This document shows, piece after piece, positions 14,636 through 22,637 of a DNA stretch of 22,819 nt; position 1 is the stretch's first letter, and each line of letters begins with the position of its first letter. Below the pieces are notes generated by a model. The model was not told the origin of the DNA and did no database searches. It saw only the letters and a program-made list of their open reading frames with translations. Where the stretch lies: contig DPGF01000029.1 in NCBI GenBank assembly GCA_003522105.1, forward strand, positions 1 to 22,819. Direction: 5' to 3'. This stretch comes from Oscillibacter sp. (GTDB lineage Bacteria > Bacillota > Clostridia > Oscillospirales > Oscillospiraceae). Made by a program: the position numbers and the translations under genes.

Positions 14636-14667
14636 AAAAAGAGACAGGCAAATGCCTGTCTCTTTTT
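14636..14667. terminator. Bidirectional intrinsic terminator
   Basis: The arms AAAAAGAGACAGGCA and TGCCTGTCTCTTTTT are a perfect 15-base inverted repeat around two bases. With T runs on both strands, it serves the DUF4364 gene (plus) and the convergent hprK-to-GNAT operon (minus). Confidence 0.93.
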
Positions 14668-14700
14668 CGTTATGAATTGTTTTGCCAGTGATGCGCCGAA

Positions 14701-15099
14701 TCAGCGCATAAAGCCCTGACAGCCAAGCGACGAAAGGTCGTGCAGACCGAGCGAGCGGTAGAATGCGAGCGTTTTTTCCGTGTCGTCTGTCAAAAGTTGA
14801 AACTGGCGGACGTTTGCAAAACGATCCATCATCGCGCGCATCAGGGCTGTGCCGATACCGAGTCGTTGATGCTGGGGGAAAACAAGCAGATCCTGCACAA
14901 GCACGACTGTCTCACCGTCACCCACGGCGCGGGCAAGGCCAACAAGCGTTTTCTCTTCATAGGCTGCGAGCGTGAGCAGCGACTTTACAAAGCCGCGACG
15001 CAGCGCATCGGGCGCGTCCGTATAGGCCGTCCAGCCGACAGATGCGTACAGCGGCAGGATCTCCTCTTCCCGGTAGGTCTGGTATTCAATAATTCTCAT
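14701..15099 (-). CDS. GNAT family N-acetyltransferase
   Basis: This short 132-residue GNAT protein has the acetyl-CoA binding motif A visible as VQDLLVFPQHQRLGIGTALMRAMMD (about residues 66-91), with the Q/RxxGxG/A core as QRLGIG. The C-terminal motif B reads QLLTDDTEKTLAFYRSLGL. The substrate cannot be told from sequence. It starts with ATG after GGAGGAATT, lies 70 bases after dnaE, and is followed by the bidirectional terminator, so it is probably the last gene of the hprK-murB-rapZ-whiA-dnaE unit or has a weak promoter of its own. Confidence 0.9.
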   Translation of the reverse strand: MRIIEYQTYREEEILPLYASVGWTAYTDAPDALRRGFVKSLLTLAAYEEKTLVGLARAVGDGETVVLVQDLLVFPQHQRLGIGTALMRAMMDRFANVRQFQLLTDDTEKTLAFYRSLGLHDLSSLGCQGFMR

Positions 15100-15108
15100 A
15101 ATTCCTCC

Positions 15109-15133
15109 ATGATTGAAATATTGTTCAAATCAT
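15109..15133. repeat. Imperfect palindrome overlapping the GNAT gene's ribosome-binding region
   Basis: ATGATT and AATCAT are the outer arms, with GAA/TTC inside after a one-base bulge. On the minus strand it ends a few bases before the GGAGGAATT of the GNAT gene. It could be an operator or a weak RNA hairpin; the AT-rich context makes chance plausible. Confidence 0.3.
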
Positions 15134-15169
15134 GGTCAAACGCAATCTCATCGCCGCCGCTCCTTTCTC

Positions 15170-18100
15170 TTATTTCACCACGACGTTTTCCTTGCCGAAG
15201 CGCTCCTCTAAGTCGCGCACGAGCGAGGCGTGCAGGTCGCAGGTCGTGCCGATGAGCTTTCCTGTGTCCGTCAGGCGAATGCGGACGTTGTTCTCTTTTC
15301 CCTCGAACATATAGAGGATTTTGCGGAGGATCGCCATCTCCGGCCCGTCAACCGACGGCAGACGCAGATAGAGCGTCTGCCCCGTCCGCTGCTGCGGTTG
15401 GGTCTCCGCTCGTGCCGATGCCGCCGGCGACATTGCGAAGTTTTCGTTCAGCGGGCGGGCAAAGTCACACATGAGCTGCGGAGCCTTTTCGTCGCGCACA
15501 GAGAGCGTACCGGTGACATAAATGACCTGCCCCTCCTGCAAGTAGCTGCCGTACTGCTCCAGCGTGCGCGCAAAGCAGAGCATCTCGATCGCCCCCGTGC
15601 CGTCCTCGATCGTGACATAGGCCATGAGGGTGTTTTTTTTCGTCATCTTCGTCTTGCTCGCGGTGACAACGCCCGCGAGCGAAATTTTCTGCCCGTCGGA
15701 GAACGTCGTAGGGCCGGATTCCTGCGAAAAGTCCTCCATCACGCGGCCAATGGCCGCCGCGCCGGACGAACGGACAAGCGAACGGTAGGCGTCCATCGGG
15801 TGACCCGAAAGGTAGAGCCCCGTCGTCGCTTTTTCCATCGCCATCAGCTCCTGCGGCGTGAACTCAGGAATGTCCGGCAGGACAAGAGCCGCCTGCCGCG
15901 CCGTTTCCGCACCCATGCCGAAAAAGTCGATTTGCCCCTCCACATTGACGCGATTGCCCTCGGCAATGCCGTCCATCACCTTCTCATAGACTTCGATGAG
16001 CTGCGCGCGCTTTGCACCCGTCGAGTCGAACGCGCCCGCGCGAATGAGATTCTCGACCGCGCGCTTGTTGATCTCCATGCCGTCCATGCGGCGGCAGAAA
16101 TCCTGAAAATCGACAAACGCCCCATTCAGCTCGCGCTCGCGCATCATGCGCAGGATCAGCCCACGTCCGATGTTCTTGATGGCAACGAGACCGAAGCGAA
16201 TACCTTCGGGCTCGACCGTGAAGCGATCAGCGGAGTGATTGACGTCCGGCGGCAGGAGCTGAATGCCGCACTCGCGGCACTCGGCGAAGTATTCGCCCAC
16301 CTTGTCGGACGAATCAAGTACGCTCGATAAGAGCGCCGCCATGTACTCTTTGGGATAGTGGCACTTAAAGTACGCCGTCTGGTATGCAACGACCGCGTAG
16401 GCCGCGGCGTGCGCCTTGTTGAAGGCGTAGTTTGCAAAGGCGTAGATCTCTTCGTAAATTTCCTGCGCGGCCTTTTCGTCGATGCCGTTGGCAACGCAGC
16501 CTACGATATTGCGCGCGGGATCGCCATGCAGGAACGCCTCGCGCTCGCGCTCAATGTCCTTGACCTTCTTCTTGCTCATCGCGCGGCGCAGCATATCCGC
16601 CTGACCGAGCGAATAGCCCGCAAGCTGCTGGAAGATCTGAATGACCTGCTCCTGATAGACGATGCAGCCGTAGGTGATCGACAGAATCGGCTCAAGCTGC
16701 GGAATAAGGTAGGAGACCTTTTTCGGGTCGTGCTTGCAGGCGATGAATTTCGGAATGGATTCCATCGGCCCCGGGCGGTAGAGCGCGATCAGAGCCGTGA
16801 TGTCCTCAATGTTCTGCGGCTTCAAGCTGACGCAAACGCCCGTCATACCGCTCGATTCGAGCTGAAAGACACCGGAGGTGCGTCCCGCGGCCAGCATCTC
16901 GTAGGTAGCAGCGTCATTTTCAGGAATACCAGTAAGTATAAAGTCTTTTTCCTTTTCACGTATCATCTTGACTGCGTCGTCCAGAATGGTGAGGTTGCGC
17001 AGTCCAAGAAAGTCCATTTTAAGAAGGCCGAGCTCCTCAAGCGTCGTCATCACGTACTGGCAGACGATCGTATCGTCGTTGCGCGCGAGCGGGACATAGT
17101 CGACGACAGGCCGCTTCGTGATGACCACGCCCGCCGCGTGCGTCGAGGCGTGGCGCGGCATCCCTTCAAGTGAGCGCGCCGTATCGATGAGCTTTTTCAC
17201 CTGCTCATCGCCCTCATACTTCTCGCGCAGCTCGCGCGAGATGCGCATGGCGTCGTCGAGCGTGACGTGCGGACCCGCGGGAATGAGCTTGGCGATCACA
17301 TCGCAGTCGGCATAGCTCATGTTGAGCGCGCGTCCCACATCGCGAATGACGCCGCGCGCAGCCATCGTGCCGAAGGTCACGATCTGCGCCACGTGATCGT
17401 CGCCGTACTTGCGGCGCACATACTCCACGACCTCGCCGCGGCGCGTATCGCCGAAGTCCATGTCGATATCAGGCATGGACACACGCTCGGGATTCAGAAA
17501 GCGCTCGAAAAAGAGGCCGTATTTCATCGGCTCAATGTCTGTGATGGAAAGGCAGTAGGAAACGATGCTGCCGGCGGCGCTGCCGCGCCCCGGGCCGACG
17601 GGGATACCGACACTCTTGGCATAGCGGACAAAGTCCGACACAATGAGAAAGTAGTCGACAAAGCCCATGCGCTCGATCATATTCTGCTCATATTCGAGCT
17701 GCGCGCGCTGCTTGTCCGTCCCCTCGCCATAGCGCTCGGCAAAGCCATCCGCGCAGAGTTTTTTGAAGTAAGTGAGCGAGGTGTAGCCCTCGGGCACCTT
17801 GAATTCCGGCAGGTGGTACTTGCCGAAGGTGAACTCCAAATTGCAGCGCTCGGCGATCTTACCCGTATTCTCGACCGCCTCGGGATAGTCGGGAAACAGT
17901 GCCGCCATTTCCTCGGTCGAGCGAAGATAGAAGCGCTGCGGCTCGTAGCGCATGCGGTTTTCATCGTCCACGGTCTTGCCCGTCTGGATGCAGAGCAGCA
18001 CGTCGTGCGCGTAGGCGTCTTCTTTTCTGAGATAGTGCGCGTCGTTTGTTACGACGAGCGGCAGTCCCGTTTCCTCGTGCAGGCGCAGAATGCCCTTGTT

Positions 18101-18655
18101 GACGACGGCCTGGTCGCGGATGCCGTGATCTTGCAGTTCGAGATAAAAGTGATCTTCCCCAAAGATCTCATGCAGTGACAAGGCATATTCCTTTGCACCG
18201 TTATAGTCTCCGTTGCGCAGCCTGCGAGGGATCTCACCGGCAAGGCAGGCCGAGAGCGCAATGAGGCCCTTCGCATGTTCGCGCAGAAGGTCTAAGTCAA
18301 TGCGCGGTTTGATGTAAAAGCCCTCGACATGTGCCATCGAGACAAGATAGGAAAGGTTGCGGTAGCCCTCCTCATTTTCGCACAGCAGGACAAGATGGCG
18401 CGCCTCGGCGTCGAATTCATGCTGCTTATCAAAGCGCGTGCGCGGGGCAACATAGACCTCGCAGCCGATGATGGGCTTGACGCCCTCGGCCTTACAGGCG
18501 CGGTAAAAATCGACCGCACCGTACATCACGCCATGGTCGGTGATGGCGCAGGCGGTCTGCCCCATCGACTTGACGAGCTTTGGAAGGTCGCGGATGCGGC
18601 ACGCACCGTCAAGCAGACTGTATTCGGTATGGACATGCAGATGAGCGAATGACAT
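15170..18655 (-). CDS. dnaE: DNA polymerase III alpha subunit (DnaE type)
   Basis: The 1161-residue replicative polymerase subunit begins with a PHP domain (HLHVHTEYSLLDG, residues 5-17). The catalytic palm has PDIDMDF at 395-401, where Asp398 and Asp400 match the paired metal-binding aspartates of E. coli DnaE, and KMDFLGL further on supplies the third. GPGRGSAAGS (355-364) is the conserved nucleotide-binding segment. Helix-hairpin-helix elements and a C-terminal OB fold (about 985-1070, ISLAGVVTASKTKMTKKNT) complete it. There is no exonuclease insertion, so this is DnaE and not PolC. It starts with ATG after AAGGAGGG, 18 bases after whiA. Confidence 0.97.
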   Translation of the reverse strand: MSFAHLHVHTEYSLLDGACRIRDLPKLVKSMGQTACAITDHGVMYGAVDFYRACKAEGVKPIIGCEVYVAPRTRFDKQHEFDAEARHLVLLCENEEGYRNLSYLVSMAHVEGFYIKPRIDLDLLREHAKGLIALSACLAGEIPRRLRNGDYNGAKEYALSLHEIFGEDHFYLELQDHGIRDQAVVNKGILRLHEETGLPLVVTNDAHYLRKEDAYAHDVLLCIQTGKTVDDENRMRYEPQRFYLRSTEEMAALFPDYPEAVENTGKIAERCNLEFTFGKYHLPEFKVPEGYTSLTYFKKLCADGFAERYGEGTDKQRAQLEYEQNMIERMGFVDYFLIVSDFVRYAKSVGIPVGPGRGSAAGSIVSYCLSITDIEPMKYGLFFERFLNPERVSMPDIDMDFGDTRRGEVVEYVRRKYGDDHVAQIVTFGTMAARGVIRDVGRALNMSYADCDVIAKLIPAGPHVTLDDAMRISRELREKYEGDEQVKKLIDTARSLEGMPRHASTHAAGVVITKRPVVDYVPLARNDDTIVCQYVMTTLEELGLLKMDFLGLRNLTILDDAVKMIREKEKDFILTGIPENDAATYEMLAAGRTSGVFQLESSGMTGVCVSLKPQNIEDITALIALYRPGPMESIPKFIACKHDPKKVSYLIPQLEPILSITYGCIVYQEQVIQIFQQLAGYSLGQADMLRRAMSKKKVKDIEREREAFLHGDPARNIVGCVANGIDEKAAQEIYEEIYAFANYAFNKAHAAAYAVVAYQTAYFKCHYPKEYMAALLSSVLDSSDKVGEYFAECRECGIQLLPPDVNHSADRFTVEPEGIRFGLVAIKNIGRGLILRMMRERELNGAFVDFQDFCRRMDGMEINKRAVENLIRAGAFDSTGAKRAQLIEVYEKVMDGIAEGNRVNVEGQIDFFGMGAETARQAALVLPDIPEFTPQELMAMEKATTGLYLSGHPMDAYRSLVRSSGAAAIGRVMEDFSQESGPTTFSDGQKISLAGVVTASKTKMTKKNTLMAYVTIEDGTGAIEMLCFARTLEQYGSYLQEGQVIYVTGTLSVRDEKAPQLMCDFARPLNENFAMSPAASARAETQPQQRTGQTLYLRLPSVDGPEMAILRKILYMFEGKENNVRIRLTDTGKLIGTTCDLHASLVRDLEERFGKENVVVK

Positions 18656-18673
18656 GGCGCGCTCCCTCCTTTT

Positions 18674-19582
18674 TTACTCCTTCAGTGCTCTGGAGATCTC
18701 CATGAGCTTGCGGATGCGGTGGTTGAGACAGGATTTCGTCAGCGGCGGGTCAAAGGTCGCCGCCAGCTCCGAAAGCGTCAGCTCCGGCTGCAAAAGCCGT
18801 GCGACGGCGACCTCCTGCAATTTGACCGGCAGGTCGTTGATCGTGCCGGATTCCGTCAAACGTGTAAAGGCTTCCACCTGTTCACGCGAGGCCAACACGG
18901 CCTTATCGAGATTTGCCGCGTCACAGTTGACGCGCCGGTTCACCGTGTTCCGCATTTCTTTCTCGATCTTTGCCGACATGATCTCGAGCGCCCGTCCCGG
19001 CGCGCCGATGAGCGTCAGCAGGTCTTCAATATGCGTGCTGCTCTTAAAATACGTGATGAGATTGTTCTGCCGCATGACGTTTTTCGGCTCAAAGCCCATG
19101 TCGCGCAGCAGCGCCTCCACCTCGCGTCCGGCCTGCACGTGCGAGGTCGCAAGCTCAAGATGGTAGCGCTTTTGCGGATCGGTCACACTGCCGCCGGACA
19201 AAAACGCCCCGCGCAGAAATGAGATCCGGCAGCACTCGTCTTCAAGCAGTGCAAAATTCAGGTGCAGCGCAAAATGCGCCCGGCGATCATAGCCGAGCGC
19301 GCGCCAGATCGTTTCGAGCTTTTCTTCTTGTGTGATGCGAAAGACGAGCTTGCCGCTGTCCTTTGTCCGGTCGGGCAGTTCGTCAAAGCGCAGGGAAAAC
19401 GCCTTTTGGAAGAGCTTGGGAAGGCGCGCGGCAAATTCATCGTTTTCCGTGATGATGCGCACCTCGCTTGTGGTAAACGCGCTGGCATACAGCAGCACGC
19501 CGCAGCCCTCAGCCACGGCGCAGCAGCTCCGGTTCAGCGAAACTTTGCAAAGCTCCGCCTTTACGTCATAGGCGAACGACAT
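18674..19582 (-). CDS. whiA: DNA-binding protein WhiA
   Basis: The 302-residue protein matches WhiA. An N-terminal LAGLIDADG-like homing-endonuclease fold without catalytic function includes FLRGAFLSGGSVTDP and HLELATSHVQAGREVEALL. It is linked to a C-terminal helix-turn-helix with ELTLSELAATFDPPLTKSCLNHRIRKL. In Actinobacteria WhiA controls sporulation division; in Firmicutes it affects division and chromosome segregation, apparently not mainly as a transcription factor. It starts with ATG after GAAGG, 35 bases after rapZ. The yvcK gene that often separates rapZ and whiA is absent. Confidence 0.96.
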   Translation of the reverse strand: MSFAYDVKAELCKVSLNRSCCAVAEGCGVLLYASAFTTSEVRIITENDEFAARLPKLFQKAFSLRFDELPDRTKDSGKLVFRITQEEKLETIWRALGYDRRAHFALHLNFALLEDECCRISFLRGAFLSGGSVTDPQKRYHLELATSHVQAGREVEALLRDMGFEPKNVMRQNNLITYFKSSTHIEDLLTLIGAPGRALEIMSAKIEKEMRNTVNRRVNCDAANLDKAVLASREQVEAFTRLTESGTINDLPVKLQEVAVARLLQPELTLSELAATFDPPLTKSCLNHRIRKLMEISRALKE

Positions 19583-19617
19583 GCCGCCACCTTCTTTCGT
19601 TCGGAAGTAAAGGGTCG

Positions 19618-20481
19618 TTATCCGCGCGTAATGTCGCGGTGGTTTTCAAACGCCGGGTATCCCAGCTCCGTGAGATAGGCTGCGACGCAGCGCGCGACCG
19701 ACACACTGCGGTGATGCCCGCCGGTGCAGCCCACGGCAATGACGAGCGTGCTCTTCCCCTCTTCGGCATAGAGCGGGAGCAGGAACGAGAGCATGCCCTC
19801 GAGCTTTTCGATGAAGGTCTTTGTCTGCGGGAAAGAGAATACGTAATCGTAAACCTCACTGTCCATGCCCGTTTTGCGCTTGAGATCCGGCACATAGAAG
19901 GGATTGGGCAGGAAGCGCACGTCAAAAACGAGGTCTGCTTCCAGTGGAATGCCATACTTAAACCCAAAGGAGACAACATTCACGCTCAGCTTGCTGCGCG
20001 CGCTCTTGTCGCCAAACAGCCCGTACAGCTCGTTTCGAAGCTTGGCCGCGGGCATGAGCGTTGTGTCGATGATAAAGTCGGCGTGCTCGCGCAGCGGGCG
20101 CAGCAGCTCCTGCTCGCGGTGCATCGCCTGCTCGATGGTCATACCATCGGCCATGAGTGGGTGGCGGCGGCGCGTTTCCTTGTAGCGCTTGATGATGGTC
20201 TCGAGATCTGCGGTGACGAACAGCAGCCTGCACAAATCTCCGCCCTGTCTGAGCCGCTCCATCGCGTCAAGAAGTCCCTGAAAGCCGCTGTCGCCGGATC
20301 GGATGTCGCTCACGAGCGCGACGCGGTCATAGCGCCCGTCGCTCTGCGAGCAGAATTCGGCAAATTTCAAAATAATGTCCGCCGGCACATTGTCCACCGT
20401 GTAGTATCCCATGTCCTCCAGATACGTGGCGGCACTCGATTTTCCCGCGCCGGACAGGCCGGATATGATCAGAATTTCCAT
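19618..20481 (-). CDS. rapZ: RapZ/YvcJ nucleotide-binding protein
   Basis: The 287-residue GTP/ATP-binding protein has Walker A GLSGAGKSS (8-16), a second conserved block DMGYYTVDNVP (28-38) and the C-terminal signature IAVGCTGGHHRSVSVAR. In E. coli RapZ delivers the sRNA GlmZ to RNase E and senses glucosamine-6-phosphate. In Bacillus the homologue YvcJ has nucleotide hydrolysis activity and an unclear target, so the RNase-adapter role should not be assumed here. It lies 16 bases after murB. Confidence 0.95.
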   Translation of the reverse strand: MEILIISGLSGAGKSSAATYLEDMGYYTVDNVPADIILKFAEFCSQSDGRYDRVALVSDIRSGDSGFQGLLDAMERLRQGGDLCRLLFVTADLETIIKRYKETRRRHPLMADGMTIEQAMHREQELLRPLREHADFIIDTTLMPAAKLRNELYGLFGDKSARSKLSVNVVSFGFKYGIPLEADLVFDVRFLPNPFYVPDLKRKTGMDSEVYDYVFSFPQTKTFIEKLEGMLSFLLPLYAEEGKSTLVIAVGCTGGHHRSVSVARCVAAYLTELGYPAFENHRDITRG

Positions 20482-20497
20482 CGTTGTCTCTCTTTCC

Positions 20498-21409
20498 TTA
20501 CCGGATGATCTTGACCTCCGGCTCCAACATCACGCCATGCGCGTCATAAACGGTCTTGCGCACCTTCTCAATAAGGGCGAGCACATCAGCGCAGGTCGCG
20601 CCGCCGACATTGACGACGAAGCCTGCGTGCTTCGGCGATACCTCTGCCCCGCCGACGCGGCAGCCCTTGAGACCGCAGCCCTCGATGAGCGTACCTGCGA
20701 AATAGCCGGCCGGGCGCTTGAAGGTGCTGCCTGCGCTCGGCAGTTCCAACGGCTGGCTTGCCTTACGACGCGCCATCAGCTCGTCCATCTCCGCCTTGAT
20801 GGCGTCCTTGTCGCCCGTTTCAAGCTTCAGCTTTGCGCCCAGCACAATGCCTTCTCCCGCGGAGAAAACGCTGTGGCGGTAGGAAAAGTCGAGCTGCGCG
20901 GGCGTGAGGACCTTCACCCCGTCTGGATACAGCGCCGTTACCTCGGTGACAACGTCCTTGAGTTCCCCACCGTAGGCGCCGGCATTCATCACGATGCCGC
21001 CGCCGAGCGTTCCGGGAATGCCGTGGGCAAACGCAAGCCCCTTGAGGCCGTTTTTCCATGCAAAGACGGCAAGTGTTGCGAGCGATACGCCCGCGTCCGC
21101 TGTGATCTCCCCATCGCCCGTCAGGTCGAGACGCGAAAGCTCCGCGGACGTGTCGATGACCACGGTATCCAGTCCCTCGTCCGAAACGAGCAGGTTCGTG
21201 CCGTTGCCGATGAGCAGCGGCTTCACGCCGGCGTCCTGCAAAAAGCCCATCAGCACAACAAGCTGCTCCCGCGTTTTCGGAAAGGCCATGCGCCTGGCAG
21301 GGCCGCCGATGCGAAACGACGTGTGTTTTGCCATCGGCTCATTTTCGACCCATTTGAGGTCGGGCAGATAGTCATGAATTCGATTGTCCAGTGCGGTTTC
21401 CCAAGACAT
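20498..21409 (-). CDS. murB: UDP-N-acetylenolpyruvoylglucosamine reductase MurB
   Basis: The 303-residue FAD enzyme reduces UDP-GlcNAc-enolpyruvate to UDP-MurNAc with NADPH, the second committed step of peptidoglycan synthesis, in the cytoplasm. FAD-binding blocks include KHTSFRIGGPA and GIPGTLGGGIVMNAGAYGGE. The active site has the proton-donor serine in AGSTFKRP and the late glutamate in EPEVKIIR. Size and sequence fit the type II MurB of Firmicutes. It starts with ATG, 14 bases after hprK. Confidence 0.96.
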   Translation of the reverse strand: MSWETALDNRIHDYLPDLKWVENEPMAKHTSFRIGGPARRMAFPKTREQLVVLMGFLQDAGVKPLLIGNGTNLLVSDEGLDTVVIDTSAELSRLDLTGDGEITADAGVSLATLAVFAWKNGLKGLAFAHGIPGTLGGGIVMNAGAYGGELKDVVTEVTALYPDGVKVLTPAQLDFSYRHSVFSAGEGIVLGAKLKLETGDKDAIKAEMDELMARRKASQPLELPSAGSTFKRPAGYFAGTLIEGCGLKGCRVGGAEVSPKHAGFVVNVGGATCADVLALIEKVRKTVYDAHGVMLEPEVKIIR

Positions 21410-21423
21410 AGCGGTTCCCCCGT

Positions 21424-22386
21424 TTACGGTTTCTGATTTTTCAGTTCATTTTCGCGCGTCACGCGGTCGATGTGTCCGTCGATCTGCGCGGCAAACTCGC
21501 GCGCGGAGTTGAAGCCGTGCTTCTTCTGGCGGTTGTTCATCGCTGCCAGCTCCACGATCGCAGCAAGGTTGCGCCCCGCACTGACCGGAATGGTGATCTG
21601 CGGCACGGGAACATCCAGAATGGTCGTGTCGTTTTCGTCAAGTCCCAGGCGATCATAGAACTTGTCGTCCGCCCACTTTTCGAACTGGATAACAAGGTCG
21701 ATCTGTGTGGAATCCTGCACAGAGCCGACGCCAAAGAGCTTTTCCACGTCGATCACGCCGACGCCGCGCACCTCAAGATAGTTGCGGATCAGCTCAGGCG
21801 CGGTTCCCACGAGCGTAGCGCCGATGCGCTTGATCTCGACCGCGTCGTCCGCAACAAGGCGGTGTCCGCGCTTGATGAGCTCAATGGCCGTTTCGCTCTT
21901 GCCGATGCCGCTGTCGCCGAAGATGAGCACGCCCTCGCCGTACACGTCCACCAGAACGCCGTGACGCGTGATGAAGGGCGCGAGCACGTGGTTTAAGTAG
22001 TCGATCGTCATGGCGGTAAATTCCACGGAGGTGTACTTCGTGCGAAGCAGCGTGCGGCCGTGCTTCTGCGCCATTTCAAGACACTCCGGGAAAATATCCA
22101 AATTGCGCGAGATCACCAGCGCCGGGATCTCATAGCAGAACAGATCTTCAAAGCGCTTGCGCCGCTCCTCGGATGAATAGCCGCGCAGGAACGTCATCTC
22201 GCTCTTGCCGATGATCTGCAGTCTGCGCGGGTCAAAATAGTCGAAAAAGCCGATAAACTGCAAGCCCGGACGGTTGACGTCCGTAATGGTCAGGATCTCG
22301 GTATCGTAATCCGTCCCCTTGTTGATGACCTCCATCTGAAATTTTTCTACGATGTCCTTGACGCGGACAGAGCGATTGGTACTCAT
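21424..22386 (-). CDS. hprK: HPr kinase/phosphorylase
   Basis: The 320-residue bifunctional enzyme phosphorylates and dephosphorylates Ser46 of HPr, the switch for carbon catabolite repression through CcpA. It has RHGVLVDVYG with the catalytic-region histidine (His142), Walker A GDSGIGKS (157-164), DDAVEIK, the family signature LEVRGVGVIDV (204-214) and a C-terminal IPVSAGRNLAAIVELAAMNNRQKKHG. In that last block the usual PVRPGRN or PVKPGRN is PVSAGRN. It starts with ATG after GGAGGT and is the first gene of a six-gene minus-strand run. No hpr or crh gene is nearby. Confidence 0.95.
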   Translation of the reverse strand: MSTNRSVRVKDIVEKFQMEVINKGTDYDTEILTITDVNRPGLQFIGFFDYFDPRRLQIIGKSEMTFLRGYSSEERRKRFEDLFCYEIPALVISRNLDIFPECLEMAQKHGRTLLRTKYTSVEFTAMTIDYLNHVLAPFITRHGVLVDVYGEGVLIFGDSGIGKSETAIELIKRGHRLVADDAVEIKRIGATLVGTAPELIRNYLEVRGVGVIDVEKLFGVGSVQDSTQIDLVIQFEKWADDKFYDRLGLDENDTTILDVPVPQITIPVSAGRNLAAIVELAAMNNRQKKHGFNSAREFAAQIDGHIDRVTRENELKNQKP

Positions 22387-22399
22387 AGCTGACCTCCAT

Positions 22400-22414
22400 G
22401 CGGGCAGAGCCCGC
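22400..22414 (-). other. 5' leader hairpin just upstream of the hprK ribosome-binding site
   Basis: GCGGGC-TCT-GCCCGC is a perfect 6-bp GC stem with a 3-base loop. It lies two bases upstream of GGAGGT and about a dozen bases after the predicted transcription start. It might stabilise the mRNA or affect ribosome loading. No T run follows. Confidence 0.5.
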
Positions 22415-22432
22415 GTGATAATATACAGTAAT

Positions 22433-22461
22433 ATTATAATCGGTCTGCCGTTTTTTTACAA
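22433..22461 (-). promoter_or_regulatory. Sigma-A type promoter of the hprK operon
   Basis: TTGTAA (22461-22456) and a perfect TATAAT (22438-22433) are 17 bases apart on the minus strand, with an A-rich start to the spacer. The expected start is near 22426, about 40 bases before the hprK ATG. A divergent rpmB promoter lies about 90 bases to the right. Confidence 0.85.
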
Positions 22462-22551
22462 GCGAAAACGCCCTGCCGCGCTGCGCTTTTTTCGCGTCGC
22501 TGCCCTGGAGAGAAAAATTGTCGGAATTTTCATCTTTTTTGAAAATAGTAC

Positions 22552-22580
22552 TTGCATTTTGCGCTGCAATCTGTTATAGT
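22552..22580 (+). promoter_or_regulatory. Sigma-A type promoter of rpmB
   Basis: TTGCAT (22552-22557) and TATAGT (22575-22580) are exactly 17 bases apart. Transcription from about 22587 gives a leader of some 50 bases. The leader contains AAGGAGGT and no evident ribosomal-protein binding structure. Confidence 0.85.
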
Positions 22581-22637
22581 ATCAACTGCTTGTGAAAGAC
22601 CAAGCCTTGATTTGACTACAGCAAGGAGGTGCAACGG

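Noticed and set aside
14043..14651. Minus-strand ORF of 202 codons opposite the DUF4364 gene.
   Set aside because: The plus-strand frame has a strong ribosome-binding site, promoter, terminator and family match; the antisense frame would start inside the terminator hairpin.
22462..22500. Terminator-like hairpin (GCGAAAA ... TTTTTTCGC) between hprK and rpmB.
   Set aside because: It lies between two divergent promoters where no transcript ends, and the stem needs bulges; probably a by-product of A and T runs.
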